From positions 2,852,001 to 2,916,000 of the forward strand of contig NC_014121.1 in assembly GCF_000025565.1 (NCBI RefSeq): a stretch of DNA of 64,000 bases, read 5' to 3'. A program made the position numbers and the translations under genes. Positions 19,358 to 29,415 of this stretch are shown here, in pieces (position 1 is the stretch's first letter; the number at the start of each line of letters is the position of its first letter). The notes under the pieces were generated by a model that worked only from the letters and a program-made list of their open reading frames with translations, was not told the origin of the DNA and did no database searches. The stretch comes from Enterobacter cloacae subsp. cloacae ATCC 13047 (lineage in GTDB: Bacteria; Pseudomonadota; Gammaproteobacteria; Enterobacterales; Enterobacteriaceae).

Positions 19358-20203
19358 TCAGCCGCGTCTTGCACGCTGGATATCGCGCACGCGCTGCTTT
19401 TCCGCGCGCGCCATCAAATACCAGGCGATAAATCCGACAATTCCGACCACGCCGAGGATTATCGACGCCAGGGCGTTGATCTCCGGGTTCACCCCCATGC
19501 GCACGCTGGAGAAGACCAGCATTGGCAGCGTCGTCGCCCCAGGCCCGGAAACAAAGCTGGCGATCACCAGATCGTCGAGCGACAGGGTAAAGGCCAGCAG
19601 CCAGCCGGAGATCACCGCAGGCATAATCATCGGCAGCGTGATGATGAAAAAGACCTTCACCGGCGTGGCACCGAGATCCATCGCCGCCTCTTCAATGGAG
19701 CGATCCAGCTCGCGCAGACGCGAGGAGATGACCACCGCCACGTACGCGGTACAGAAGGTCACGTGCGCCAGCCAGATGGTGAGCATGCCGCGATCCGCCG
19801 GCCAGCCAATGGCATGCGCCAGCGCCACAAACAGCAGCAGCAGCGACAGGCCGGTGATCACGTCCGGCATCACCAGCGGCGCGGTGATCATAAAGGCAAA
19901 GCCGTTCGAGCCGCGAAAACGCCCGAAGCGCACCATCACCAGCGCGGCAATCGTGCCCAGCACGCAGGCCATCGTGGCCGCCAGCGCCGCGATGGTCAGG
20001 CTCAGCCCCACCGCGCTCATCATCGCATCGTCGTGGAACAGTTCGCTGTACCAGCGCGTCGACCAGCCAGCCCATACGGTGACCAGTTTGGAGCTGTTGA
20101 ACGAGTAGATCACCAGCATCAGCATCGGCGCATACAGGAAGGTAAAGCCGATCACCAGGATCGCAATTCGCCACGGAGAGCGCACTACCGGTAAGTTGTT
20201 CAT
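19358..20203 (-). CDS. potI: Putrescine ABC transporter permease PotI
   Basis: 281 residues, exactly the E. coli length, from the ATG at 20203 (MNNLPVVRSPWRI). An upstream in-frame GTG/ATG region inside potH is ignored because the 4-bp overlap with the potH stop (20200-20203) gives normal coupling. It has six membrane helices and an EAA motif (IEEAAMDLGATPVKVF). With PotH it forms the channel for putrescine. Confidence 0.96.
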   Translation of the reverse strand: MNNLPVVRSPWRIAILVIGFTFLYAPMLMLVIYSFNSSKLVTVWAGWSTRWYSELFHDDAMMSAVGLSLTIAALAATMACVLGTIAALVMVRFGRFRGSNGFAFMITAPLVMPDVITGLSLLLLFVALAHAIGWPADRGMLTIWLAHVTFCTAYVAVVISSRLRELDRSIEEAAMDLGATPVKVFFIITLPMIMPAVISGWLLAFTLSLDDLVIASFVSGPGATTLPMLVFSSVRMGVNPEINALASIILGVVGIVGFIAWYLMARAEKQRVRDIQRARRG

Positions 20204-21153
20204 CCGTGGTCTCCCATCTGTTTCTGCTGATGCTTGTGGAACCACATGATCGGCACGATCAGCAGCAGCAACATCACGATCGCCACCGCGGAGGCTACCG
20301 GCCAGTCGCGGTTATTGAAGAACTCCTGCCACAACACGCGGCCAATCATGATGCTGTCCGGGCCGCCGAGCAGTTCCGGGATCACAAACTCCCCAACCGC
20401 CGGAATAAACACCAGCATCGACCCGGCGATAATCCCGCCTTTGGTCAGCGGCACAATCACGCTGAAGAAAGTCTTCAGCGGACGGGCGCCCAGATCCAGC
20501 GAGGCTTCCACCAGCGAGTAGTCGATACGCGTCAGTGCCGTATAGATCGGCAGCACCATAAACGGCAGGTAGGCGTACACAATCCCGATATAGACCGCGA
20601 GATTGGTGTGCAGAATAGTCAGCGGCTGATCGATAATCCCTAACCACATCAGGAAGTTATTCAGCACCCCGTTATTTTTCAGGATCCCCATCCACGCGTA
20701 GACGCGGATCAGGAACGAGGTCCACGACGGCAGGATCACCAGCAGCAGCAGAATGTTGCGCGTCGAGGGCTTACTGTGCGCCACCGCCCATGCCAGCGGG
20801 TAGCCCATCAGCAAACAGCAGAGCGTGGAGATGGCCGCCACCTGCAGCGACTGCAGGTAGGCTTCGACATAAAGCGGATCTTCCGTCAGCTGCAGGAAGT
20901 TGCCAAGGTTAAGCGTCAGCGTCAGCTGGCCGTCTGCCCAGTCCAGCAGATTGGTGTAAGGCGGGATCGCCCGCGCCATTTCCGCCAGGCTTATCTTGAA
21001 AACGATCAGGAACGGCAGCATGAACAGCAGGATCAGCCACACGTAAGGCATGGCAATCACCAGCTTGCGGCCGTGGTTCATCTGCATGCGCGCCAGCCAG
21101 TGCGCAAAGCCGCCCGGTTTTTCGACGCGGGCTGGCGGTTCAAGTGTACTCAT
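20200..21153 (-). CDS. potH: Putrescine ABC transporter permease PotH
   Basis: 317 residues, identical in length to E. coli PotH, with six membrane helices. The EAA loop (LVEASLDLGARPLKTF) contacts PotG. The gene is third in potF-G-H-I, 10 bp after potG. Confidence 0.96.
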   Translation of the reverse strand: MSTLEPPARVEKPGGFAHWLARMQMNHGRKLVIAMPYVWLILLFMLPFLIVFKISLAEMARAIPPYTNLLDWADGQLTLTLNLGNFLQLTEDPLYVEAYLQSLQVAAISTLCCLLMGYPLAWAVAHSKPSTRNILLLLVILPSWTSFLIRVYAWMGILKNNGVLNNFLMWLGIIDQPLTILHTNLAVYIGIVYAYLPFMVLPIYTALTRIDYSLVEASLDLGARPLKTFFSVIVPLTKGGIIAGSMLVFIPAVGEFVIPELLGGPDSIMIGRVLWQEFFNNRDWPVASAVAIVMLLLLIVPIMWFHKHQQKQMGDHG

Positions 21154-21163
21154 TGGCCGCTCC

Positions 21164-22297
21164 TTATACCGTCAGCACGACACAACTGTCCGCATCCCAG
21201 CACAGACGCACTTCGTCGCCCCAGGTCGGCAGTCCTTTACGGTAGCGATGTTCGTTTTGCAGCTGGGCGCTGAGCATCTGCCCGCTCTTCAGACGGACGT
21301 GGTAAATAGAGAGATCGCCCAGATAGGCAATGTGCACCACTTCGCCCACGGCAAAGTTAAAGCCATCGGCCGGAGGATCTTCACAGAGCATGATTTTCTC
21401 CGGTCGCAGGGCGATATAGACCGGCACGTTGTCTACCACGGAGTTATCCGGGTCGACCTTCAGCGGATGCTGCAGCCCCGGCGATTCGATGATCAGCCCG
21501 TCTTCTTCACGCGCTTTCAGCAGCCCTTCAAAAACATTCACCGAGCCGATGAACTCCGCGCTGTAGCGGGTAGTCGGGTGTTCATAAATCTCTTCCGGCT
21601 CGCCAATCTGCACGAACTTACCGCGGTTCATGATCGCGATACGCCCGGCCATGGTCATGGCCTCTTCCTGGTCGTGGGTGACCATCACGCAGGTCACGCC
21701 CACGCGTTCGAGGATATCCACCACTTCGAGCTGCATACGGTCGCGCAGTTTTTTATCCAGAGCACCCATCGGCTCATCAAGCAGCAGCAGTTTCGGGCGT
21801 TTCGCCAGACTTCGGGCCAGCGCCACACGCTGACGCTGACCACCAGAGAGCTGGTGCGGTTTACGCTTCGCGAACTCCTGCATGTGCACCAGGCTCAGCA
21901 TCTCCGCCACACGCGCTGTGATTTCGGCTTTTGGCAATTTGTCCTGCTTCAGGCCAAACGCGATGTTCTGCTCCACCGTCATATGCGGGAACAGTGCGTA
22001 AGACTGGAACATCATGTTAATCGGACGCTGATACGGCGGTACGCTGGAGAGATCCACGCCATCCAGCACAATCTGCCCGGCGGTAGGTTGTTCAAACCCG
22101 GCCAGCATGCGCAGCAAGGTTGATTTACCGCAACCAGACGCCCCGAGAAGGGCAAATATTTCGCCTTTGTAGATAGTCAGGCTGACGTCGTCCACGGCAT
22201 GCTGGCCATCGAAAGATTTGGTGAGGTTACGAATTTCAAGTAGCGGGGTCAGCGCTTTACGGACTTTCGCCTGCGGGCGGGGGATCGCGTCATTCAC
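21164..22297 (-). CDS. potG: Putrescine ABC transporter ATPase PotG
   Basis: 377 residues from the GTG at 22297 (VNDAIPRPQAK). The E. coli protein starts at the same point, and GGAG lies 8 nt upstream; an ATG eight codons earlier is less likely. It has Walker A GASGCGKST, signature LSGGQRQR, Walker B LLLLDEPMGALD and a C-terminal TOBE domain. It energises putrescine import by PotF-PotH-PotI. Confidence 0.95.
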   Translation of the reverse strand: MNDAIPRPQAKVRKALTPLLEIRNLTKSFDGQHAVDDVSLTIYKGEIFALLGASGCGKSTLLRMLAGFEQPTAGQIVLDGVDLSSVPPYQRPINMMFQSYALFPHMTVEQNIAFGLKQDKLPKAEITARVAEMLSLVHMQEFAKRKPHQLSGGQRQRVALARSLAKRPKLLLLDEPMGALDKKLRDRMQLEVVDILERVGVTCVMVTHDQEEAMTMAGRIAIMNRGKFVQIGEPEEIYEHPTTRYSAEFIGSVNVFEGLLKAREEDGLIIESPGLQHPLKVDPDNSVVDNVPVYIALRPEKIMLCEDPPADGFNFAVGEVVHIAYLGDLSIYHVRLKSGQMLSAQLQNEHRYRKGLPTWGDEVRLCWDADSCVVLTV

Positions 22298-22353
22298 GGG
22301 GTGTTCTCCGGCATAGATCAAAACTGGTGCAAACGCACCGTCAGGGTGCGCAT

Positions 22354-22425
22354 CGCCGGGCGGCGCGAACGCTTGCCCGGCCTACGGGTTGTGTCGGCCC
22401 GGTAAGCGATAGCGCCACCGGGCAA
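22354..22425. repeat. BIME between potF and potG
   Basis: Two opposed REP-like units (CATCGCCGGGCGGC... and GGCCCGGTAAGCGATAGCGCC) lie inside the pot operon. Such elements often stabilise the upstream message, here allowing more PotF than PotG/H/I. Confidence 0.75.
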
Positions 22426-22440
22426 CGTTACCAAACGCCG

Positions 22441-23553
22441 TTATTTCCCGCTTTTCACCTTGGTCCACGCACGGGTACGTACGCGGTCAATTTTTGGATC
22501 CTGTACTTTCAGGGTGAAGAGCTTGGCAAACACATCCGCTGGCGGATAGATAGCCGGATTATTACGGATCTCTTCGCTAATCAGTGGCAAGGAGGCCTTG
22601 TTACCGTTGGCGTAGTAGACATGGTCGCTGATATGAGCAATCACTTCCGGACGCATCAGGTAGTTTAGGAACTGATACGCTTCATCTTTGTTTTTCGCAT
22701 CGGCAGGCATGGCGAAGACATCAAAGAAGGCCAGCGCCCCCTCTTTCGGAATGAAGTAGGAGACATTCACGCCGTTTTTCGCCTCTTTCGCGCGGTTAGC
22801 CGCCTGCCAGACGTCCCCTGCCCAGCCAATTGCCACGCAGATGTCGCCGTTAGCCAGGTCGTTAATGTACTGTGAAGAGTGGAAGTAACGGATATTCGGA
22901 CGCAGCTTCAGCAACAGATCGGTCGCCGGGCCGGTGTAGTCATCCGCCTTGTTGCTGTTCGGATCTTTGCCGAGATAGTTCAGCACGGTGGCGAAAATCT
23001 CTTCCGGGGCATCCAGGAAGGAGACGCCGCAGCTTTTCAACTTGGCGAGGTTCTCCGGCTTCAGCACCACGTCCCAGCTGTCCAGCTTGACGTCCGGGCC
23101 CAGCGCCGCTTTGACTTTATCCACGTTGTAGCCAATACCGGTGGTCGCCCACAGATACGGCATGGCGTATTTGTTCTCCGGGTCATGCTTAGAGACCAGC
23201 TTCAGCACTTCCGGGTCGAGGTTTTTCCAGTTTGGTAACTTGCTCTTGTCCAGCGGCTGGAAAACGCCTGCGGTCAGCTGACGCTCCAGGAAACTTGCGG
23301 ACGGTACCACCAGGTCAAAACCGGTGCTGCCTGCCATCAGTTTGCCTTCCAGCACTTCGTTGGAATCAAACACGTCGTAGACCACTTTAATGCCGGTCTC
23401 TTTTTCAAAATTAGCCACCGTGTCAGGGGCAATATAGTCAGACCAGTTATAAACATGCAGCGTTTTTTGTTCCGCAGCGAGCGTGCCGGCAGAGACGGCC
23501 ATCAGAGCACCCGCAACCAGACCCGATAACCATTTTTTATTCAAGGCGATCAT
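22441..23553 (-). CDS. potF: Putrescine periplasmic binding protein PotF
   Basis: 370 residues, the same length as E. coli PotF. A signal peptide (MIALNKKWLSGLVAGALMAVSAGTLAA) is followed by an SBP_bac_8 fold with LHVYNWSDYI and YNVDKVKAALG. It binds putrescine in the periplasm. It is the first gene of the operon, with a long (about 350 bp) upstream region. Confidence 0.96.
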   Translation of the reverse strand: MIALNKKWLSGLVAGALMAVSAGTLAAEQKTLHVYNWSDYIAPDTVANFEKETGIKVVYDVFDSNEVLEGKLMAGSTGFDLVVPSASFLERQLTAGVFQPLDKSKLPNWKNLDPEVLKLVSKHDPENKYAMPYLWATTGIGYNVDKVKAALGPDVKLDSWDVVLKPENLAKLKSCGVSFLDAPEEIFATVLNYLGKDPNSNKADDYTGPATDLLLKLRPNIRYFHSSQYINDLANGDICVAIGWAGDVWQAANRAKEAKNGVNVSYFIPKEGALAFFDVFAMPADAKNKDEAYQFLNYLMRPEVIAHISDHVYYANGNKASLPLISEEIRNNPAIYPPADVFAKLFTLKVQDPKIDRVRTRAWTKVKSGK

Positions 23554-23904
23554 AGTGTTATTCCTTCTGAAAGCTCGTTAACAAACGAACTAAAACTGTG
23601 CAATCTGGATATATGCAAAAATCATGCATAGTTTGTCGCTCTGCTCAAAATAAAAAGAAACCTCTTTACCCGGCAGGATCCGCTCGCTTTTTTAAGCATC
23701 GCAAGAATAACTGTAGCCCGTGTCTCCGGCTATAGCCCAGACGAAAAAACGCCTTTTATCAATTTTTTATGCAGGTTATGTCTACGTGATAAGCCGAAAT
23801 GGCCTTTGAGGAGGTGAAAAATTCTTTAAAGAAAGGTTAAAAGCAGCAGAATAAATGGCGTTATGCAGCCGCTCTGGCAGCGACTGCGCAAAAGTCAGAC
23901 AGGC
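23554..23904. promoter_or_regulatory. Gene-free stretch between ybjN and potF
   Basis: About 350 bp without a credible gene. It should hold the potF promoter and leader. A weak hairpin (TAGCC/GGCTA arms near 23715-23735) is visible, but no named regulatory site could be assigned. Confidence 0.35.
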
Positions 23905-24381
23905 TTAGTGAAGAAAATTGGGAGATGCATCATTATTCTCTGCATCGTCTTCCGCGCTGTACAGCAGATGGTGTGCATTGGCTTCCATCATAACCATTGA
24001 AATTTGCTCTTCACTCAAACGCATAAACCAGGCGAACTGCTTGAAGGAGAGCCCCGCGCCGGAGAACAAAGACTGGCAAACGACCAGTTTTGGCAGATTA
24101 TCATCCTGTATATCGAGGAATGCTTTCACCGTCAAAGAACTGGCGTTGATCGCAGAGAGGTCAGAGGCCAGCGCCAGCAGCGCAGACGGCTTAACTTCTG
24201 CCAGCGCAGAGAAGAGGATCACGTCGTTAATGAGATCGATTTTGGCATCAAAAATGCCGTCGAAATTCTGCATGTGAGGCAGATGCAGCGCCTGGCAGGA
24301 ATCACATTCAAAGAAGGTGATTCCGGCATCATCAAGCCATTGACGTAACGTATCCAGTGTTGGAACGACCTGTAAATCCAT
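23905..24381 (-). CDS. ybjN: YbjN family protein
   Basis: 158 residues, acidic, full length for YbjN. E. coli YbjN has a fold like type III secretion chaperones and affects motility and stress tolerance when overproduced; its mechanism is unknown. It lies downstream of rimK with a 63-bp gap, as in E. coli. Confidence 0.9.
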   Translation of the reverse strand: MDLQVVPTLDTLRQWLDDAGITFFECDSCQALHLPHMQNFDGIFDAKIDLINDVILFSALAEVKPSALLALASDLSAINASSLTVKAFLDIQDDNLPKLVVCQSLFSGAGLSFKQFAWFMRLSEEQISMVMMEANAHHLLYSAEDDAENNDASPNFLH

Positions 24382-24444
24382 CGCGGTGGAGCCTCTTTAG
24401 TAAAAACTTCGCATAGGGTACTCAAAAAGTGCGCGGTAATCCAT

Positions 24445-25347
24445 TTAACCACCCGTTTTAAGACAGTAGCCCGGCGTGGCATGGCGCTCAATCCATGCAA
24501 TCATTTTACCTGCAATATCGACACCGGTGGTTTTTTCTACCCCTTCCAGCCCGGGCGAGGCATTCACTTCCATCACCAGCGGCCCGCGCGTTGCGCGCAG
24601 AAGGTCTACGCCTGCCACGTCCAGCCCCAGCGTTTGCGCCGCTTTCACGGCAATCTCCCGCTCGCGCTCGCTGATATCAGCAACCCGCGCAACGCCGCCC
24701 CGGTGGAGGTTGGAGCGAAAATCGCCCTCTTTCGCCTGACGCTCAATGGCCGCCACCACCTCATTGCCCACCACGAAACAGCGGATATCGCGCCCTTTGG
24801 CCTCTTCGATGTACTCCTGCACCAGAATGTGCGCATTCAGGCCGCGGAAGGCGTCAATCACGCTCTCTGCTGCCTGTCGCGTCTCTGCCAGCACCACGCC
24901 AATACCCTGTGTGCCTTCCACCAGCTTGATGACCAGCGGCGCACCGCCCACCATGTCGATCAGATCGCTGGTGTCGTCCGGGGAGTGAGCGATGCCGGTG
25001 ACCGGAAGATCGATACCCTGGCGGGCGAGCAGCTGCAGCGAGCGCAGCTTATCCCGGGCGCGGGAAATGGCGACAGATTCGTTGAGAGGATAGCTGCCCA
25101 GCATTTCAAACTGGCGCAGCGCGGCCGTACCGTAATAGGTGATCTGCGAGCCGATGCGGGGGATCACCGCATCAAAATGCGGTAGCTTGCGGCCTTTGTA
25201 ATGGATCGAGGAAGCAGCAGGGTCAATGTTCATATAGCAGGACATCGGATCGAGGATCTCAATCTGATGTCCGCGTTTTGCCGCCGCTTCTCGCAGGCGT
25301 TTGCATGAATAGAGCGTTCCATCCCGGGACAAAATGGCAATTTTCAC
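24445..25347 (-). CDS. rimK: Ribosomal protein S6--L-glutamate ligase RimK
   Basis: 300 residues from the GTG at 25347 ([18 protein letters not shown]), which matches the E. coli start and has GAGGTG six bases upstream. It is an ATP-grasp fold with [17 protein letters not shown] as the nucleotide-binding lid and [12 protein letters not shown] as the metal/ATP site. It adds glutamates to the C-terminus of ribosomal protein S6 and can make polyglutamate. It lies between nfsA and ybjN as in E. coli. Confidence 0.95.
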   Translation of the reverse strand: MKIAILSRDGTLYSCKRLREAAAKRGHQIEILDPMSCYMNIDPAASSIHYKGRKLPHFDAVIPRIGSQITYYGTAALRQFEMLGSYPLNESVAISRARDKLRSLQLLARQGIDLPVTGIAHSPDDTSDLIDMVGGAPLVIKLVEGTQGIGVVLAETRQAAESVIDAFRGLNAHILVQEYIEEAKGRDIRCFVVGNEVVAAIERQAKEGDFRSNLHRGGVARVADISEREREIAVKAAQTLGLDVAGVDLLRATRGPLVMEVNASPGLEGVEKTTGVDIAGKMIAWIERHATPGYCLKTGG

Positions 25348-25398
25348 CCTGCACCTCTCTAAAGACATGGGAAAAGCCTGCGTATCATACCGAATGGA

Positions 25399-26121
25399 CT
25401 AGCGCGTCGCCCAGCCCTGTTTATGCAGATAATCAAGAATAAACGGACGATTTTCTTTAATGATGGTACGGCGGATGTGGTCGCTCCAGGTATCGCGGCG
25501 GTTATTGCTGCCGCGCGTCATGTAGTAGTGCGCCAGCTCTTCATCGTATTGATTCAGAACATCCTGGTCGACCGGCTGGTAGTGGTTTTCATGGACCAGC
25601 ATCGCCGCAGGCAGGCGCGGCTTGAGATCCGGGTTGTCAGCCGGCCAGCCGAGGCAGAGACCGAACAGGGGCAGGACGTGCTTCGGCAGCTTCAGCAGTT
25701 CGGTTACGCTTTCAATATTGTTACGCAGCCCGCCGATATACACGCCGCCTAATCCCAATGATTCTGCGGCCGTGAAGGCGTTTTGCGCCATCAGCGCGGT
25801 ATCGACCACACCCAGCAGCAGCTGTTCTGCCAGCCCCAGCTCGGCTTCAGGGCAAATTTGCAGGTGGCGGTTAAAGTCAGCGCAGAATACCCAGAACTCG
25901 GCGGCCTGGGCTACATGCTTCTGCCCGCCCGTGAGCGTCACCAGCTGCTCGCGCATGGCCTTGTCGGTAATGCGAATAATCGAACTGCACTGCAGAAAGC
26001 TGGAGCTCGAGGTGGCTCTGGCGCTGTCGATGATGGCCTCACGCTGCGCCTCGGTAATGGGCTCATCGGTGAAGTGGCGGATAGAACGGTGGGAACGGAG
26101 CAGGTCAATTGTTGGCGTCAT
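25399..26121 (-). CDS. nfsA: Oxygen-insensitive NADPH nitroreductase NfsA
   Basis: 240 residues from the ATG at 26121 (MTPTIDLLRSHRSIRHF), the E. coli length; a longer frame upstream is ignored. It is an FMN nitroreductase fold with HRSIRHFTDEPI (FMN contact) and GLGGVYIGGLRNN. It reduces nitroaromatics and quinones with NADPH and activates nitrofurans. In E. coli it belongs to the SoxRS/MarA regulon. The small gene ybjC that precedes it in E. coli is absent here. Confidence 0.95.
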   Translation of the reverse strand: MTPTIDLLRSHRSIRHFTDEPITEAQREAIIDSARATSSSSFLQCSSIIRITDKAMREQLVTLTGGQKHVAQAAEFWVFCADFNRHLQICPEAELGLAEQLLLGVVDTALMAQNAFTAAESLGLGGVYIGGLRNNIESVTELLKLPKHVLPLFGLCLGWPADNPDLKPRLPAAMLVHENHYQPVDQDVLNQYDEELAHYYMTRGSNNRRDTWSDHIRRTIIKENRPFILDYLHKQGWATR

Positions 26122-26305
26122 CGTCTCTCTCTTTGTCTTGTTTAATACGTGTGGCAGCCAGTATAGGCAATGATGCGCGGCATGTAATTGGCGAAACATA
26201 GCTCAAGGGTATTAAAGCGACAGGCGAAACCTACTTTAATGACGGCAGGTTATCGTGCACTATACGTGTCATTCGCCGTCAGGCTTGTTTTTTGAGGAGA
26301 GAGAA

Positions 26306-26575
26306 ATGTTTGCAGTAATTTTTGGTCGTCCAGGATGTCCTTACTGTGTGCGCGCAAAAGAGCTGGCTGAAAAACTGACTGAAGAGCGTGATGACTTTAA
26401 CTTCCGCTATGTGGATATCCACGCAGAAGGCATCACCAAAGCCGATCTGGAAAAAACCGTGGGTAAACCGGTTGAAACCGTACCGCAGATCTTCCTCGAT
26501 CAGAAACACATTGGCGGCTGCACCGATTTTGAAGCTTACGCTAAAGAACATCTGGGTCTGTTTGCCGCTCAGTAA
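26306..26575 (+). CDS. grxA: Glutaredoxin 1
   Basis: 89 residues from the ATG at 26306, preceded by GAGGAGAG. The dithiol active site CPYC is at residues 11-14, with TVPQIFLD and GGCTDF for glutathione contact. It reduces disulfides, including ribonucleotide reductase and OxyR. It is transcribed divergently from nfsA and is followed by a terminator. Confidence 0.95.
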   Translation: MFAVIFGRPGCPYCVRAKELAEKLTEERDDFNFRYVDIHAEGITKADLEKTVGKPVETVPQIFLDQKHIGGCTDFEAYAKEHLGLFAAQ

Positions 26576-26583
26576 TCACTAAG

Positions 26584-26612
26584 CAAACCCCGCGCCCTGA
26601 CGTGGGGTTTTA
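26584..26612 (+). terminator. Rho-independent terminator after grxA
   Basis: AAACCCCGCG and CGTGGGGTTT form a stem around CCCTGA, followed by a T-rich stretch directly after the grxA stop. Confidence 0.75.
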
Positions 26613-26751
26613 TCTATTTGCCAGTTATTGCTTTTTCGCTTCACCCAATAGAATTGAACCATATGAAGCATGGATTAGCCTGTTAATCCAGCGCGCGTCT
26701 TGCGTTTTGCCCTACGTTAAATAATGCAATTCATTGATATTAATGCCGATT

Positions 26752-26782
26752 GTAGGCCGGGTAAGCGCAGCGCCACCCGGCA
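26752..26782. repeat. REP element
   Basis: One REP unit (GTAGGCCGGGTAAGCGCAGC type) in the 346-bp grxA-ybjM gap. Apart from this and the terminator, nothing else is seen in that gap. Confidence 0.8.
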
Positions 26783-26921
26783 AGAAAGACGGCTTAAGGG
26801 CATTGGGCGCACTACGCGGGATGCTGTCAGTCACGACTGGAAAAGGTAGGTATGGACTGGAATACCGGGCAATCCGTACACAGTACCGTATTTGACGACA
26901 ATATCTGCGGCAACGGCGTCC

Positions 26922-27305
26922 TCATTCTTTTTTATTATGTAACCGTTGATGCCGTATCAGAGTGCGAAGAAACAGGAAAAACAGCGCACCGAGCGCGCAC
27001 CAGAATACGCCGCTCAGCAGCCAGGCCAGCTCCTGCCAGAGGCTTCGCGTGGACACGAAAAGCAACCGCATCAGCACCAGACACAGCGGTGCCGCCAGCA
27101 TTGCCCCTAACAGCGGCTTAACAACCTCGCCCTCGCGGGAGAGAAAACTCGCGGCCACGCCAGGCAGAATGAAAAAGAGCAGTCCCAGTTCCGGATGCCC
27201 GGAGGCTCTGAATGCCCCCTTAACATTAAACGCTAATGACATACAGACAACGGTGAACAGTAAGAAACAGCTTATCGCCCCTGCCCATTTTCCTTTAATG
27301 TTCAA
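26922..27305 (-). CDS. ybjM: YbjM family inner-membrane protein
   Basis: 127 residues, four hydrophobic helices, and a polar C-terminal tail (RTLIRHQRLHNKKE). It is strongly similar to E. coli YbjM, which has unknown function. It lies between grxA and ybjL as in E. coli and is transcribed divergently from ybjL. Confidence 0.9.
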   Translation of the reverse strand: MNIKGKWAGAISCFLLFTVVCMSLAFNVKGAFRASGHPELGLLFFILPGVAASFLSREGEVVKPLLGAMLAAPLCLVLMRLLFVSTRSLWQELAWLLSGVFWCALGALFFLFLRTLIRHQRLHNKKE

Positions 27306-27575
27306 ATTATCCTCCTGACTTCTCTATCAAATAAAGTTTCGTCGCGTGGACACCCGATCGGATAAAGTTATGCGGCAATCCTTGCCAAAACCCGCATACG
27401 GTTATGCGATAATGAGTAGCCGTTGGTAGCTAATGCGATTAAACTATCCAGCTGCTATTGTCTTAGGGAATTTTTTTGGCCGCAGGGAGTGTAGAAGTAT
27501 TCCCTGGCACTGAAAACAGTAGCCCAAAATGTCCTTTCATTCAACAACTTACTGGTAAACAAGAAGTTAGCCTCC

Positions 27576-29261
27576 GTGAATATAAACGTCGCAGACTTGT
27601 TAAATGGGAATTACATCCTGTTATTATTTGTGGTACTGGCGCTGGGCCTTTGCCTGGGTAAATTGCGCCTGGGTTCAGTACAACTTGGTAATTCCATTGG
27701 CGTTTTAGTCGTCTCCTTATTATTAGGTCAGCAGCATTTCAGCATTAACACAGACGCGCTTAACTTAGGTTTTATGCTGTTTATTTTTTGTGTTGGTGTG
27801 GAAGCAGGTCCTAACTTTTTTTCCATTTTCTTCCGCGACGGCAAAAATTATCTGATGCTGGCGCTGGTGATGGTCGGCAGTGCGCTGCTGATCGCGTTAG
27901 GGCTGGGTAAACTGTTTGGCTGGGATATCGGGTTAACGGCCGGTATGCTGGCAGGCTCCATGACCTCGACACCGGTTCTGGTGGGTGCAGGCGATACCCT
28001 GCGCCATTTCGGTATGGCCGGGGCACAGCTTTCTACCGCACTCGATCACCTGAGCCTGGGCTATGCCCTGACCTATCTGATTGGTCTGGTGAGCCTGATT
28101 GTAGGCGCACGCTATCTGCCGAAACTGCAGCATCAGGATCTGCAGACCAGCGCCCAGCAAATCGCCCGCGAGCGTGGTCTGGACACGGACTCCAAACGAA
28201 AAGTCTATCTGCCGGTGATCCGCGCCTACCGCGTCGGACCTGAGCTGGTCGCCTGGGCGGACGGTAAAAATCTGCGCGAGCTGGGGATTTACCGCCAGAC
28301 GGGTTGCTATATCGAACGTATCCGTCGTAACGGCATTCTGGCAAACCCGGACGGCGACGCGGTACTGCAGATGGGCGACGACATCGCGCTGGTGGGTTAC
28401 CCGGATGCCCACGCGCGGCTGGACCCAAGCTTCCGTAACGGTAAAGAGGTATTCGACCGCGACCTGCTCGACATGCGTATCGTCACCGAAGAGATTGTGG
28501 TGAAAAACCACAACGCCGTCGGACGTCGCCTGGCGCAACTGAAACTGACCGACCACGGTTGCTTCCTGAACCGCGTGATCCGCAGCCAGATTGAGATGCC
28601 TATCGACGATAATGTCGTCCTGAATAAAGGTGACGTATTGCAGGTCAGCGGCGACGCACGCCGCGTAAAAACCGTCGCCGACCGTATTGGCTTTATCTCC
28701 ATTCACAGCCAGGTCACCGACCTGCTGGCCTTCTGCGCCTTCTTTATTGTTGGCCTGATGATTGGGATGATCACTTTCCAGTTCAGCAACTTTAGCTTTG
28801 GCATCGGTAACGCTGCCGGGCTGCTGTTTGCCGGGATTATGCTGGGCTTCCTGCGAGCGAACCACCCAACCTTCGGCTACATTCCGCAGGGCGCGCTGAA
28901 CATGGTGAAAGAGTTCGGTCTGATGGTCTTTATGGCGGGTGTCGGTTTAAGCGCCGGTAGCGGCATTGGCCACAGCCTCGGCGCCGTCGGCTGGCAAATG
29001 TTGGTTTCCGGACTTATCGTCAGCCTGATACCGGTGGTGATCTGTTTCCTGTTCGGCGCCTACGTGCTGCGCATGAACCGCGCCCTGCTCTTCGGGGCGA
29101 TGATGGGTGCGCGTACCTGTGCGCCAGCAATGGAAATCATCAGTGATACCGCCCGCAGCAACATCCCGGCGCTGGGCTATGCAGGAACCTACGCTATCGC
29201 TAACGTACTGCTTACGCTGGCAGGTACGCTGATCATCATCATCTGGCCTGGACTCGGATAA
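27576..29261 (+). CDS. ybjL: YbjL, putative aspartate:alanine-exchanger-type transporter
   Basis: 561 residues from GTG 27576 ([16 protein letters not shown]), the E. coli start and length. It has five or so membrane helices at each end around two TrkA_C (RCK_C) cytoplasmic domains (about residues 200-380), the layout of the AAE exchanger family. The substrate of YbjL is not established. The 270-bp upstream leader holds no recognised site. A terminator follows at 29273. Confidence 0.93.
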   Translation: MNINVADLLNGNYILLLFVVLALGLCLGKLRLGSVQLGNSIGVLVVSLLLGQQHFSINTDALNLGFMLFIFCVGVEAGPNFFSIFFRDGKNYLMLALVMVGSALLIALGLGKLFGWDIGLTAGMLAGSMTSTPVLVGAGDTLRHFGMAGAQLSTALDHLSLGYALTYLIGLVSLIVGARYLPKLQHQDLQTSAQQIARERGLDTDSKRKVYLPVIRAYRVGPELVAWADGKNLRELGIYRQTGCYIERIRRNGILANPDGDAVLQMGDDIALVGYPDAHARLDPSFRNGKEVFDRDLLDMRIVTEEIVVKNHNAVGRRLAQLKLTDHGCFLNRVIRSQIEMPIDDNVVLNKGDVLQVSGDARRVKTVADRIGFISIHSQVTDLLAFCAFFIVGLMIGMITFQFSNFSFGIGNAAGLLFAGIMLGFLRANHPTFGYIPQGALNMVKEFGLMVFMAGVGLSAGSGIGHSLGAVGWQMLVSGLIVSLIPVVICFLFGAYVLRMNRALLFGAMMGARTCAPAMEIISDTARSNIPALGYAGTYAIANVLLTLAGTLIIIIWPGLG

Positions 29262-29272
29262 ATCTTAACTTT

Positions 29273-29302
29273 GCGCGTTACGAAAAAATTTTCGTTACGC
29301 GC
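29273..29302. terminator. Terminator hairpin after ybjL
   Basis: Long near-perfect arms (GCGCGTTACGAAAA and TTTTCGTTACGCGC, one mismatch) followed by a T-run at 29308-29313. It ends just before the -35 region of rybB. Confidence 0.7.
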
Positions 29303-29331
29303 AGAACTTTTTTATCAGGGGGCAGTCATAA
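29303..29331 (+). promoter_or_regulatory. Sigma-E type promoter of rybB
   Basis: AGAACTT (29303-29309), 16 bp, then TCATAA (29326-29331), six bases before the RybB 5' end. This fits the RpoE consensus GGAACTT-N16-TCTRA. In E. coli rybB is a classic sigma-E target. Confidence 0.7.
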
Positions 29332-29336
29332 CTAGT

Positions 29337-29415
29337 GCCACTGCTTTTCTTTGATGTCCCCAATTTGTGGAGCCCATCAACCCCGCCGTTTTGGTTCAAG
29401 GTTGATGGGTTTTTT
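29337..29415 (+). ncRNA. rybB: RybB small RNA
   Basis: 79 nt starting GCCACTGCTTTTCTTTGATG, the conserved RybB seed, and ending in a terminator stem (CCCATCAACC at 29373-29382 with GGTTGATGGG at 29400-29409) and a T-run. RybB is an Hfq-dependent sigma-E-induced RNA that represses outer-membrane protein mRNAs. It lies after ybjL as in E. coli. Its last 11 nt are inside the prophage attachment core, so the prophage sits in its terminator while leaving the RNA sequence intact. Confidence 0.93.

Noticed and set aside
19271..20194. 307-codon plus-strand frame opposite potI
   Set aside because: Extreme His/Arg/Gln content and full overlap with conserved potI; a mirror of its codon bias.
27933..28865. 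310-codon minus-strand frame opposite ybjL
   Set aside because: Antisense to a conserved transporter, no ribosome site, no domain.
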